DNA from: Phaeobacter sp. G2
GTDB taxonomy: Bacteria > Pseudomonadota > Alphaproteobacteria > Rhodobacterales > Rhodobacteraceae
NCBI GenBank assembly: GCA_025163595.1
Contig: CP104100.1
Span: forward strand, 744,001 to 808,000
Length of the DNA: 64,000 nt
Direction: 5' to 3'
Shown here: positions 36,465-44,888 of the stretch, piece by piece
Layout: each line of letters begins with the position of its first letter
How positions within the stretch are numbered: position 1 is the stretch's first letter
Made by a program: the position numbers and the translations under genes
Notes under the pieces: model-generated
Database searches by the model: none
What the model was told of the DNA's origin: nothing
Seen by the model: only the letters and a program-made list of their open reading frames with translations

Positions 36465-36833
36465 ATGCATGACTGGAACACTAAGCTGATGCCGCTGCTG
36501 CCTGTGATGATGTCCGAGTTCTCGGATGACGATGATACCGATCTGGGTCTGCTGACCAAGACGCGCCCAAAGACACAGCGCCCACCGCGCTACAAGGTGC
36601 TGTTGCTCAATGACGACTACACGCCAATGGAATTTGTCGTGCTGGTGCTGGAGCGGTTCTTTGGCATGACCCATGCGCAGTCCTTTGAAATCATGCTCAC
36701 CGTGCACAAAAAAGGTGTCGCGGTGGTTGGGGTCTTTACCCATGAAGTCGCCGAGACCAAGGTTGGTCAGGTGATGGATTTTGCCAATCGTCATCAGCAT
36801 CCGCTGCAATGCACGATGGAAAAAGAAGAATAA
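36465..36833 (+). CDS. clpS: ATP-dependent Clp protease adaptor ClpS
   Basis: 122 aa. The adaptor presents N-degron substrates to ClpAP. Conserved core: [17 protein letters not shown] (the NDDxT pocket residues), [20 protein letters not shown] and a C-terminal [10 protein letters not shown]. The N-terminal extension is flexible; M15 and M16 are alternative starts (36507, 36510) and none has a strong ribosome-binding site, so the first 15 residues are uncertain. clpA is not in the window, unlike many genomes where it follows. Confidence 0.92.
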   Translation: MHDWNTKLMPLLPVMMSEFSDDDDTDLGLLTKTRPKTQRPPRYKVLLLNDDYTPMEFVVLVLERFFGMTHAQSFEIMLTVHKKGVAVVGVFTHEVAETKVGQVMDFANRHQHPLQCTMEKEE

Positions 36834-36857
36834 TATCAACATATAAGAGGCTATGCT

Positions 36858-37859
36858 ATGTCCCTGCGCCTGTCCCTGGCCTTAGAACCGGGTGGCTGTG
36901 TCATGCCCCCAGAGGGGCGCATCGCCGTCTTTGCGCCACGTGCTGGCGTGGATCTCACTGCCCTGCCCAAAGACCGGGTGCTGATCCTGCAGCGCCTGCG
37001 GCCAGATTTTGAAGCCTATGAGGCGGCTGGTTTTACCTGTCTGCCCGAGGTGGCGGATCTGCCCGCGCCAGAGCGCTTTGCCGCTGCGGTGGTGTTCTTG
37101 CCGCGGGCCAAGGCCGAGGCCCGCCAACTGGTGGCCCAGGCGGCGGCTGTGACCACAGGCCCGGTGCTGGTGGATGGGGCCAAAACGGATGGGATCGATT
37201 CGGTCCTCAAGGCCTTGCGTAAACTCACCGAAACATCGGCGCCGGTGTCAAAGGCACATGGTAAGATTTTCTGGTTCCAGGGCGGAAACAATGCGCTCAG
37301 CGACTGGATCGCGGCTGACGGCATCCAGGTCGACGGTTTTGTCACTGCGCCGGGGGTGTTTTCTGCCGATGGAATTGATCCGGCCTCACAGCTTCTGGCG
37401 GAGTGCTTGCCAGAAAAACTGGGTCGCCGGGTGGCTGATCTTGGTGCGGGCTGGGGCTATTTGGCGGCGCAGATCCTGACCCGCGCAGGGGTCGAGCATC
37501 TGCATCTGGTTGAGGCCGACCATGTGGCGCTGGGCTGTGCCCGGCAGAATGTTGCGGATGCACGGGCGCAGTTTCACTGGGCCGATGCGCGCAAATGGCA
37601 GGCCCCAGAGCAGGTCAACACGGTGGTGATGAACCCGCCGTTTCATGCGGGGCGCAGTGCCGAGCCAGAGCTGGGGCAGGCCTTTATCTCGGCTGCGGCC
37701 AATATGCTGGTGGCCTCGGGGCATCTGTGGATGGTGGCCAACCGGCACCTGCCCTACGAGACCCTGCTGGGAGAGCGTTTTGCCGCCGTAAGCGAAGTTG
37801 CGGGGAACAACCGGTTCAAGGTCCTGCACGCCCAACGCCCACGGCGCGCCAAAGGCTGA
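36858..37859 (+). CDS. Class I SAM-dependent methyltransferase, RsmC/RlmG-like
   Basis: 333 aa. N-terminal degenerate domain (about 1-165) followed by a Rossmann methyltransferase domain with VADLGAGWGYLAAQ (SAM motif I) and the catalytic NPPFH motif of guanine-N2 methyltransferases; this two-domain arrangement is that of RsmC (16S rRNA m2G1207). Predicted ribosome maturation enzyme. It follows clpS after 24 nt, with AGAGG upstream. Confidence 0.85.
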   Translation: MSLRLSLALEPGGCVMPPEGRIAVFAPRAGVDLTALPKDRVLILQRLRPDFEAYEAAGFTCLPEVADLPAPERFAAAVVFLPRAKAEARQLVAQAAAVTTGPVLVDGAKTDGIDSVLKALRKLTETSAPVSKAHGKIFWFQGGNNALSDWIAADGIQVDGFVTAPGVFSADGIDPASQLLAECLPEKLGRRVADLGAGWGYLAAQILTRAGVEHLHLVEADHVALGCARQNVADARAQFHWADARKWQAPEQVNTVVMNPPFHAGRSAEPELGQAFISAAANMLVASGHLWMVANRHLPYETLLGERFAAVSEVAGNNRFKVLHAQRPRRAKG

Positions 37860-37966
37860 TATCTTCCCTCTGACTTCCCACGCGCGCGGTCCACATTCGC
37901 CGTTTCCAAAAGCGGGCACGGGGGGTAGGCTCGCAGCCAAAATCAAACTACAGGAGTATGCCTCGC

Positions 37967-38770
37967 ATGTCCTTTTCCATCGCTGGCAAGACTGCCATCG
38001 TCACCGGTGCTTCGTCAGGTATTGGTCTGGCCATTGGCCGTCAGTTTGTGGCCGCCGGAGCCAATGTCATGTTTGCGGATACCAACGAGGCGGCACTGCT
38101 GCGCGAGCTGGGCGAGCAGGCGGACGAGAGCAATATTCGCTACTTTGCCGGCAATTTGCGTGAACGGTTGACCATTGCCAATCTGTTGTCAGCGACAATC
38201 GACGCCTTTGATGACATCGACATCCTGGTGAACGGGGCGCGCCAGGTGGTGCAAAGCGATCCCTTGGATCCCAACGACGAATCGCTGGAGATGTTGTTGA
38301 CCGAGAACCTGCTGCCGACGCTGCGCCTGTCGCAACAGGTGGCGCGCCGAATGATCAAACAGGGCGAGGGCCGCGACGCGGGGGCTCCACTGGGGGCCAT
38401 CGTCAATCTCTCTTCCATTGCGGCGCGGCGCACCCACCCCGAGCTGATGGCCTATTCTGTCGCCTCGGCGGCGCTGGACCAGCTGACGCGGTCGCTGTCG
38501 GTCTCCCTGTCGCCACATCGTATCCGGGTGAACTCCATTGCCTTTGGATCGGTGATGAGCGCCTCAATGCGCTCCACGCTCAAGGACAACCGCAGCTACC
38601 GTCAGGACATCGAAGAACACACGCCTCTGGGCCGGATTGCTTCCCCGACCGAGCTGACCGAAACGGCGCAGTTTCTGGCCTCGGATGCCGCTGGGTTTAT
38701 GACCGGCCAGATCTTGACCCTGGATGGGGGCCGCACCCTGCTTGATCCCGTTGCCGCGCCGGTTCACTAA
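37967..38770 (+). CDS. SDR-fold protein lacking the catalytic lysine
   Basis: 267 aa short-chain dehydrogenase fold. The nucleotide-binding TGASSGIG (13-20) is intact. The active site is not: the NNAG motif reads LVNGA, and the tyrosine Y163 is followed by S-V-A-S, so position 167 is Ser instead of Lys of YxxxK; Ser150 is present. The usual proton relay is therefore broken. ATG 37967 is used because AGGAG is too close (1 nt) to the ATG at 37958. Just upstream of hemF, 76 nt apart. Either a different reduction mechanism or a binding/regulatory role is possible. Confidence 0.8.
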   Translation: MSFSIAGKTAIVTGASSGIGLAIGRQFVAAGANVMFADTNEAALLRELGEQADESNIRYFAGNLRERLTIANLLSATIDAFDDIDILVNGARQVVQSDPLDPNDESLEMLLTENLLPTLRLSQQVARRMIKQGEGRDAGAPLGAIVNLSSIAARRTHPELMAYSVASAALDQLTRSLSVSLSPHRIRVNSIAFGSVMSASMRSTLKDNRSYRQDIEEHTPLGRIASPTELTETAQFLASDAAGFMTGQILTLDGGRTLLDPVAAPVH

Positions 38771-38792
38771 CTCAGCCGTTTCCGTTTCCGCC

Positions 38793-38826
38793 CAGCCCCG
38801 GCCAAGCCCCAGCCCCGGCCAAGCCC
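38793..38826 (+). repeat. 17-bp tandem duplication before hemF
   Basis: CAGCCCCGGCCAAGCCC occurs twice head to tail (38793-38809, 38810-38826) in the spacer before hemF. Confidence 0.85.
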
Positions 38827-38846
38827 CCAAGCAGAAAGATCCCGTG

Positions 38847-39752
38847 ATGACCGCCGCCCTCCCGACCGAAATGACCGAAGAAAAAGCCCAGGCCGCCGCC
38901 TGGTTCCGCCAGCTGCGCGATGAAATTGTCGCCGCCTTTGAGGCGCTGGAAGACCGCCATGACAGCGGGCCTTTTGCGGATCAGGAACCTGGCCGGTTTG
39001 AGGTCTCTGAAACCACGCGGGCCTCTGCGGATGGCTCTGACGCCGGGGGCGGCTTGATGAGCGTGATGCGCGGCGGTCGGGTGTTTGAAAAGGTCGGCGT
39101 CAATATTTCAGAGGTCTACGGCACTCTGGGTGAGCGGGCGCAGAACGCCATGGCGGCGCGCAAGGGCCTGCCGGGGATGCGTGAAGATCCGCGCTTTTGG
39201 GCCTCGGGGATTTCCCTGGTGGCGCATATGCGCAACCCCCATGCGCCGGCGGTGCATATGAACACGCGGATGTTCTGGACCCCCCATGCCTGGTGGTTTG
39301 GCGGTGGTTCGGATCTGAACCCCTGTATCGAATACGAGGATGACACCGCGCATTTTCACGCCACTCAGAAGACCCATCTCGACCCCCATGGCGCTGATCT
39401 GTATCCCCGGCTCAAGGAATGGGCGGATGAGTATTTCTATATCCCCCACCGCAATCGGGCGCGCGGCGTTGGCGGTATCTTTATGGATGATCACAACACG
39501 GGTGACTGGGCTGCGGATTTTGCGCTGACCCAGGATATTGGCCGCGCCTTCCTGCCGGCCTATCTGCCGCTGGTGGACAAACGCCGGGTGCAGGACTTCT
39601 CGGAGGCTGACAAGGACGCGCAGCTGGTGCACCGGGGGCTCTATGCGGAATACAATCTGGTTTATGATCGCGGCACCAAGTTTGGTTTGGAAACCGGCCA
39701 TGATGCCAATGCGGTATTGATGAGCCTGCCACCCCTGGCCAAATGGGTCTAA
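38847..39752 (+). CDS. hemF: Oxygen-dependent coproporphyrinogen III oxidase
   Basis: 301 aa, full length for HemF. Uses O2 to decarboxylate coproporphyrinogen III. Family signatures: RGGRVFEKVGVNISEVYG, HMNTRMFWTPHAWWFGGGSD, the H-rich FHATQKTHLDPHG and RARGVGGIFMDD, and NLVYDRGTKFGLETG. ATG 38847 (MTAALPTEM) lacks a strong ribosome-binding site; a GTG one codon upstream is equivalent. Paired with the anaerobic hemN at 14703. Ends 88 nt before a terminator. Confidence 0.96.
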   Translation: MTAALPTEMTEEKAQAAAWFRQLRDEIVAAFEALEDRHDSGPFADQEPGRFEVSETTRASADGSDAGGGLMSVMRGGRVFEKVGVNISEVYGTLGERAQNAMAARKGLPGMREDPRFWASGISLVAHMRNPHAPAVHMNTRMFWTPHAWWFGGGSDLNPCIEYEDDTAHFHATQKTHLDPHGADLYPRLKEWADEYFYIPHRNRARGVGGIFMDDHNTGDWAADFALTQDIGRAFLPAYLPLVDKRRVQDFSEADKDAQLVHRGLYAEYNLVYDRGTKFGLETGHDANAVLMSLPPLAKWV

Positions 39753-39840
39753 GCATGCTGTCTGGCGGCCTGCGATCTTGCGCTCATTTCAGGTGACTTG
39801 CGGCTTTGCCCTAGGAAAACAGCGCTCTTCGATAGAGACT

Positions 39841-39873
39841 AAAAGAACCGGCTGCACAGGCGCCGGTTCTTTT
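39841..39873 (+). terminator. Intrinsic terminator after hemF
   Basis: AAAAGAACCGGC pairs with GCCGGTTCTTTT around a 9-nt loop. Its 3' end is 22 nt before the lysozyme start codon. Confidence 0.88.
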
Positions 39874-39895
39874 GTGTTTGGGTTTAGGGTTTGAG

Positions 39896-40711
39896 ATGCA
39901 CAGCAGGTTTTTAGGTGTTTTGGCGAGTATGGTTCTGGCAAGTTGCAGCCCCAAGGCCCCGCCTCCCCCCGAGGCACATGCAGCCCCAACGCAACGCCCG
40001 TCAGAGGCACAGCTGGCGCAGCTCAGCAACTATCCGCGCTTTGGCGACAGCGATCCCCATGAATGGAGCGGGCGCGGCCCCAACAGCTATGCGATCCACG
40101 GGATTGATGTGTCGCGCTATCAGGGAGAAATCGACTGGCCGCAGGTGCGGCGGGCCGGGGTGTCCTTTGCCTATCTCAAGGCCACCGAAGGCGGCGATGT
40201 CGCCGATCCAGCCTTTAGCGACAACTGGCGTGGTGCAGCGCGGGCCGGAGTGCCGCGTGGCGCCTATCACTATTTCTATTTCTGTCGCCCCGCAGAACAG
40301 CAGGCGCGCTGGTTTATCAAACATGTGCCGCGTGATGCCAATGCCCTGCCGCCGGTGCTGGATATGGAATGGAACCCACACTCGCGCACCTGTACCAAAC
40401 GCCCCGATGGCCGGGTGGTGCGGGCCGAGGCGCGCAAATTCCTGTCCCTGCTAGAGGCCCATTACGGTCAGCGTCCGGTGATCTATACTACAGTGGATTT
40501 TTATCGCGAAACCGGCATTGGCCGCTTGCATGGCACCGAATTCTGGTTGCGCTCGGTCGCGGGGCATCCGCGTCAGGTCTATCCCGGCGCCTTTTGGCGG
40601 TTGTGGCAATATACCGGCACCGGTGTGGTTCCGGGTATTCAGGGGGATGTGGATCTGAACGTCTTCCACGACAGCCCCGAATCCTGGCTGCGCTGGTCGG
40701 GGCAGCTCTAG
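39896..40711 (+). CDS. Glycoside hydrolase family 25 (Chalaropsis-type) lysozyme, lipoprotein
   Basis: 271 aa. Lipoprotein signal: MHSRFLGVLASMVLASC with a lipobox LASC (Cys17), then a Pro-rich linker. GH25 domain: HGIDVSRYQGEIDW (catalytic-site Asp), LKATEGG, GAYHYFYF, and LDMEWN with the acidic catalytic pair. It would cleave the glycan backbone of peptidoglycan from a membrane-tethered position. ATG 39896 follows AGGG at 6 nt. Its stop shares the bases CTAG with the convergent desaturase stop. Confidence 0.9.
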   Translation: MHSRFLGVLASMVLASCSPKAPPPPEAHAAPTQRPSEAQLAQLSNYPRFGDSDPHEWSGRGPNSYAIHGIDVSRYQGEIDWPQVRRAGVSFAYLKATEGGDVADPAFSDNWRGAARAGVPRGAYHYFYFCRPAEQQARWFIKHVPRDANALPPVLDMEWNPHSRTCTKRPDGRVVRAEARKFLSLLEAHYGQRPVIYTTVDFYRETGIGRLHGTEFWLRSVAGHPRQVYPGAFWRLWQYTGTGVVPGIQGDVDLNVFHDSPESWLRWSGQL

Positions 40712-41652
40712 GCGCGTTTCCAGCCGGCCTCGGCCAGCGCCTGACCATAGCCGGAGGCAATCCGCATATCCGGGCCGATACCCTTGTCCAGCAGCGCCTT
40801 GTGCATGGATTTCAGCTGCCAGCATGGCACATGCATCACCATGTGATGTTCCAGATGGTAATTGACCCAATAGGGCGCCACAAACAGCCGGGCGATGGGG
40901 CCTGCCTTGGTGGTGCGCACGTTTTGCAGCGGGTTCTGCGACTGCTCCACCGCGCCGTGTTCGGCGATATTGCGCACCCGCAGCACAAACTGAAACCAGG
41001 TGAGATAGGGCAGCAACCAAAAGGCCAGCCCCCACCACCAGTCGCCAATCAGGCTCATCACCACTGCGACGCCAATAAACACCGGCAGGGATTTCCATAG
41101 ATGCGGCGCCTTAAAGCTCTGGGCAAAATCCGAAGTCGCCGCCTCGATGGCGTCATCGTCGCCTGCCAGGCGAAAGCTCATCAGGATTTGGCCCAGCAGC
41201 TGTTTACCGCCCGTCTGGCCGGTCAGGTCGCGGGTGAATTTGCGTTTCAGCGAGGCCTTGGAGGTGGGGAATTTGACGCTGAGCTTCAGATCCGGGTCTT
41301 TGTCCGTCTGGGTAAAGCGATGATGGGTCAGGTGGTAATGGCGATAGGCGGCAAGCTCGGCCAGAATCGGCCGCCCGCATAGCCATTCGCCAACGATGTC
41401 ATTCCATTTGCGGCTCTTGAACAGGGCGTTATGCGCCGCCTCATGCATCAGGATCGCCAATCCCAATTGGCGCGAACCGATCACCATGACAGCAAGAACA
41501 AAGGTCAGCGGATTGGGCCAGAGCGCAAACAGCGCCAGCGCGCAGGCAATCACCCCCCAGCAATGCAGCACTAGCCACAGGCCCATGGCATCGGACCGTT
41601 CGGCCAGGGGACGGATCTCGTCGCTGCTAAGATAGGATTTTCCGGGTGTCAT
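40708..41652 (-). CDS. Membrane fatty acid desaturase
   Basis: 314 aa with about four membrane segments and the three histidine boxes that bind the di-iron centre: HEAAHN near residue 70, HYHLTHH near 105, and HLEHH near 268. Membrane-bound desaturases of this type use O2 and act on acyl lipids. The family also includes carotenoid- or ornithine-lipid-related hydroxylases, so the precise substrate is open. Overlaps the GH25 gene end by 4 nt in convergent orientation. Confidence 0.88.
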   Translation of the reverse strand: MTPGKSYLSSDEIRPLAERSDAMGLWLVLHCWGVIACALALFALWPNPLTFVLAVMVIGSRQLGLAILMHEAAHNALFKSRKWNDIVGEWLCGRPILAELAAYRHYHLTHHRFTQTDKDPDLKLSVKFPTSKASLKRKFTRDLTGQTGGKQLLGQILMSFRLAGDDDAIEAATSDFAQSFKAPHLWKSLPVFIGVAVVMSLIGDWWWGLAFWLLPYLTWFQFVLRVRNIAEHGAVEQSQNPLQNVRTTKAGPIARLFVAPYWVNYHLEHHMVMHVPCWQLKSMHKALLDKGIGPDMRIASGYGQALAEAGWKRA

Positions 41653-41776
41653 GATGTGCTCCTCCTGATCACAGGATCGCCTGTATCAGGGGAGGCGGTC
41701 AAATGGGGCGCCACGTCATACTTTTGCGTATGTCGTGGCGGCACTTTGCAGGAGCTGTGGCTGCGGGGCTAGGGCG

Positions 41777-42736
41777 CTACTGACGCCAGTCAAAAAATCC
41801 GGGACCGGCTGTGGCCAGCAATTTTGCCGCCATGTCGCGCCCTAGGTCAGCGCCGTCCTCGATTGCACAGGTCTGTGCATCGGCAATCGCTTCGGAGCCA
41901 TCGGGGCGCAGCACCTCGCCGCGCAGCCGCAGGCTGCCGCCGTCTAACTCAGCCAGGCCGGCAATGGGCGTCTCGCAGGATCCATCCAGCGCGGCCAGAA
42001 AGGCGCGCTCTGCCGCCAGCCGCTGGCCGGTGGTGACATCATGGATCGCCTCAAGCATCGCGGCCACCCGGCTGTCATCGCCCCGCCGCTCAATGCCAAT
42101 TGCGCCCTGCGCCACAGCAGGCAGCATGTCAGTGGTTTCGATCGCGGTGGCAGGCACATCCTCCATCGCCAACCGGTTCAGGCCAGCCATCGCCAGAAAG
42201 GTGCATTCGGCAACACCTTCGTTCAGCTTTTTCAGCCGGGTCTGCACATTGCCGCGAAACTCCACCACCTGCAGGTCCGGGCGACGGTTTATCAATTGCG
42301 CACGGCGGCGCAGCGACGAGGTGCCAACAACAGCGCCGGGCTCCAGATCCTGCAGCCGGGAAAACTTTGGCGACACAAAGGCGTCGCGCACATCTTCGCG
42401 CGGCAGATAGCAATCCAGCAGCAGCCCCGCAGGCTGGGCCACCGGCATGTCCTTCATCGAGTGCACCGCGATATCGATGGCGCCCGACAACAGATCCTCT
42501 TCGATCTCCTTGGTGAACAGCCCCTTGCCACCCAGCTCCTTGAGCGGCTTGTCCGCTGCGATCAAAGCCTGGTTGTCACCACTGGTCTTGATCACCACGA
42601 TCTCAAAGGCCTCCGGGGCCAGATCAAAAGCCTCCGCCAGACGGCGGCGGGTCTCATAGGCCTGGGCCAGCGCCAGCGGCGATCCACGGGTGCCAATTTT
42701 CAGCGGAGAAGCGGGGGAGGGCAGGTTCTGTGTCAT
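41777..42736 (-). CDS. hemC: Hydroxymethylbilane synthase (porphobilinogen deaminase)
   Basis: 319 aa. Polymerises four porphobilinogens into hydroxymethylbilane. Motifs: KIGTRGSPLALAQA at the N-terminus, VHSMKDMP, GTSSLRRRAQL, EFRGNVQTRL, and C254 in DGSCETPIAG that carries the dipyrromethane cofactor. ATG 42736 has AAAGG 7 nt upstream; the longer frame to 42781 is unsupported. Divergent from hemE, a common alphaproteobacterial layout. Confidence 0.96.
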   Translation of the reverse strand: MTQNLPSPASPLKIGTRGSPLALAQAYETRRRLAEAFDLAPEAFEIVVIKTSGDNQALIAADKPLKELGGKGLFTKEIEEDLLSGAIDIAVHSMKDMPVAQPAGLLLDCYLPREDVRDAFVSPKFSRLQDLEPGAVVGTSSLRRRAQLINRRPDLQVVEFRGNVQTRLKKLNEGVAECTFLAMAGLNRLAMEDVPATAIETTDMLPAVAQGAIGIERRGDDSRVAAMLEAIHDVTTGQRLAAERAFLAALDGSCETPIAGLAELDGGSLRLRGEVLRPDGSEAIADAQTCAIEDGADLGRDMAAKLLATAGPGFFDWRQ

Positions 42737-42857
42737 GTAAGAACCTTTAGTAGCGGCGATTTGCCGTTGCAAGCACTGCACAGGCTACCCTTGACAATTT
42801 GCCGCTTTGGGTCGACCTCATGGGCGACGTAAACGAGCAGGCGAAATCGAGGGTGAC

Positions 42858-43892
42858 ATGGCTGAACAAAAGAAAATTCTGCGCGCATTGGCAGGGGAAA
42901 CACAGGACGTGCCACCGATCTGGATGATGCGCCAGGCGGGCCGCTACCTGCCGGAATACCGCGCCACCCGCGCCCAGGCCGGGGATTTTCTCAAGCTCTG
43001 CTACAATCCCGAACTCGCGGCTGAGGTCACCCTGCAGCCAATCCGCCGCTACGGATTTGACGCTGCGATCCTGTTTGCCGATATCCTGCTGATCCCCCAG
43101 GCGCTGGGCGCCGATCTGTGGTTTGTCACCGGCGAAGGCCCGCGCCTGTCGACCATCACCACCGAGGCGGATTTTGCCAAACTGGGCCCGGTGTCGGACA
43201 TCCACGAAACCCTGAACCCGATTTACGAGACGGTGAAAATTCTGTCGCGGGAATTGCCCAGTGAAACAACGCTTATTGGCTTTGCCGGGGCGCCCTGGAC
43301 TGTGGCCACCTATATGATTGCCGGGCGCGGCACTCCGGATCAGGGACCGGCCCATGCCCTCAAACAGGAAAACCGTCCCCTGTTTGAGGCGCTGCTGGCC
43401 CGCATCACCGAAGCAACCATCGACTACCTGTCAAAACAGATCGAGGCCGGTGCCGAAGTGGTCAAGATCTTTGACAGCTGGGCAGGCTCGCTGAAAGGGG
43501 ACGATTTCCGCAAATATGCGCTTCAGCCCTGCCGCGAAATCACCGCAGCGCTGAAACAGCGCCACCCCGGCATCCCTGTCATCGGCTTTCCACGTGAAGC
43601 GGGCGAAAAATACCTGGGCTTTGCCAAGGAAACCGGAATTGACTGCCTGGCACTGGACAACTCGGTTGATCCCCTTTGGGCGGCGCAGAACCTGCAGGTG
43701 GATGGCTGCGTGCAGGGCAACCTGGCCTCGCGCCATATGGTGACCGGTGGTCAGGATCTGGTGGATGAAACCCGCGCCATTGTGCAGGCGTTCAAGAACG
43801 GTCCCCATATCTTCAACCTGGGCCATGGCATCACCCCGGATGCGGACCCGGACAATGTGCAGCTGATGATCGATACGGTCCGTGGCGGCTGA
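42858..43892 (+). CDS. hemE: Uroporphyrinogen decarboxylase
   Basis: 344 aa. Converts uroporphyrinogen III to coproporphyrinogen III, the substrate of HemF/HemN. Signatures [35 protein letters not shown] and NLGHGI are all present. ATG 42858 follows GAGGG. Divergent from hemC across 121 nt with a TTGACA at 42791 that may be its -35. Overlaps the downstream GNAT gene by 11 nt. Confidence 0.96.
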   Translation: MAEQKKILRALAGETQDVPPIWMMRQAGRYLPEYRATRAQAGDFLKLCYNPELAAEVTLQPIRRYGFDAAILFADILLIPQALGADLWFVTGEGPRLSTITTEADFAKLGPVSDIHETLNPIYETVKILSRELPSETTLIGFAGAPWTVATYMIAGRGTPDQGPAHALKQENRPLFEALLARITEATIDYLSKQIEAGAEVVKIFDSWAGSLKGDDFRKYALQPCREITAALKQRHPGIPVIGFPREAGEKYLGFAKETGIDCLALDNSVDPLWAAQNLQVDGCVQGNLASRHMVTGGQDLVDETRAIVQAFKNGPHIFNLGHGITPDADPDNVQLMIDTVRGG

Positions 43893-44424
43893 TCCCAGCC
43901 CAGATGGCCTGACCCTGCGCCCGGCGCGTCCTGACGACGCGTCGAGCCTGGCGGCTTTGTCGATCGAAGTCTGGCTCAGCACCTACCTGCGCCATGGGGT
44001 GAACAGCCTGTTTGCTGACTATGTTTTTTCTGAACTGACACCCGCCCGGTTCCAATCTCTGCTGCAGCAAAAGAGCGAGACATTCATCGTCTCGCAGAAT
44101 GTTGAGGGTATCGACGGCTTTATCCGCATCTCAGAGGGGCAATCACCACCTGCAGGCCTCGGTTCGGCGGTTGAGATCGCAACCCTTTATGTTCAGCCGC
44201 GCCATCATGGCCGGGGGCTGGGGCGGGCACTGTTGCAGGCCGGATTGCAGCGCTGCGCTGATTTAGCGGCTCCGGCGCCCTGGCTCACCACCAATTCAGA
44301 AAATACCGCTGCAATCGGCTTTTACCAGCGCATGAGATTTGAAATCACCGGCGAGACCGCCTTTTGCCTCGGCTCCCAGAGCTACCCCAACACATTGCTG
44401 ACCTATTGCCCCAAGGCCCGGTAA
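43882..44424 (+). CDS. GNAT family N-acetyltransferase
   Basis: 180 aa. GNAT fold: [15 protein letters not shown] at the start, the acetyl-CoA pyrophosphate loop in [19 protein letters not shown] (Q/RxxGxG/A form, about 109-126), and [14 protein letters not shown] near the end. GTG 43882 lies within the end of hemE, so translation is likely coupled. Substrate unknown; resembles RimI/other small-molecule or protein acetyltransferases only generally. Confidence 0.82.
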   Translation: MAADPSPDGLTLRPARPDDASSLAALSIEVWLSTYLRHGVNSLFADYVFSELTPARFQSLLQQKSETFIVSQNVEGIDGFIRISEGQSPPAGLGSAVEIATLYVQPRHHGRGLGRALLQAGLQRCADLAAPAPWLTTNSENTAAIGFYQRMRFEITGETAFCLGSQSYPNTLLTYCPKAR

Positions 44425-44448
44425 CCACTGGCCTTCGTTTTTCATCTT

Positions 44449-44502
44449 ACTTGAAATACCTCGGGGTGAATTGGCCTTTAGGCCAAGAGGGGCAGAGCCC
44501 CG
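44449..44502. repeat. REP-like intergenic element with two small stems
   Basis: Starts ACTTGAAATACCTCGGGG, then TTGGCC-TTTA-GGCCAA and GGGGC-AGA-GCCCC. I recall this type of element as frequent in roseobacter intergenic regions; within this window I see only one copy. Confidence 0.4.
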
Positions 44503-44592
44503 TTTAGCGCGCCTGCCTTGCAAACACCCGGGGTTTGGTGCATCAGCGCCACAGATACGATCCCGTATATGATCTGATATGAAAGCAGCCCC

Positions 44593-44757
44593 ATGGACTA
44601 CGGAAAAACCGGAAACCCCAAAAAGGGCAGCAATGCTCCGCGCCACGCCGAGCATAACGCCAAGGGCAGCCGCAAAAATCCCTATGACAAGACGGCGGAC
44701 AAATCGGCGCTGCTGGCCCGGATGAAAGCCGCAGCCGAGGCCAAAGCCAAAGGCTGA
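44593..44757 (+). CDS. Small basic conserved-looking protein of unknown function
   Basis: 54 aa: MDYGKTGNPKKGSNAPRHAE, then a Lys/Asn-rich middle (KGSRKNPYDKT) and a helical Ala/Lys tail (LLARMKAAAEAKAK). Highly charged, no membrane segment or Cys, so likely cytosolic and possibly nucleic-acid associated. The ribosome-binding site is weak (GAAAG). It looks like a small protein I associate with Rhodobacteraceae genomes, but that is memory of a pattern. No operon partner. Confidence 0.6.
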   Translation: MDYGKTGNPKKGSNAPRHAEHNAKGSRKNPYDKTADKSALLARMKAAAEAKAKG

Positions 44758-44790
44758 AGTGCCTGCCTTTGAGCCTGCCTCCCCCCCCCA

Positions 44791-44826
44791 CGCATCACCC
44801 GGCGCATCACCCGGCGCATCACCCGG
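44791..44826 (+). repeat. Three perfect copies of a 12-bp repeat
   Basis: CGCATCACCCGG at 44791-44802, 44803-44814 and 44815-44826, directly after a run of nine C. Non-coding, downstream of the acyl-CoA dehydrogenase stop on the minus strand. Confidence 0.9.
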
Positions 44827-44888
44827 GGGAGGGGGCCTTGCTCCACTCTTGCGCCAGGTCGTCACCCAGGTCGCCGCTGAGGTGGTGA

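Noticed and set aside
42737..42857. hemE locus as chromosomal origin, as in Caulobacter.
   Set aside because: The spacer is not AT-rich, has no DnaA box, and the neighbours are not the usual origin genes (rho, trmE, gidA, parAB).
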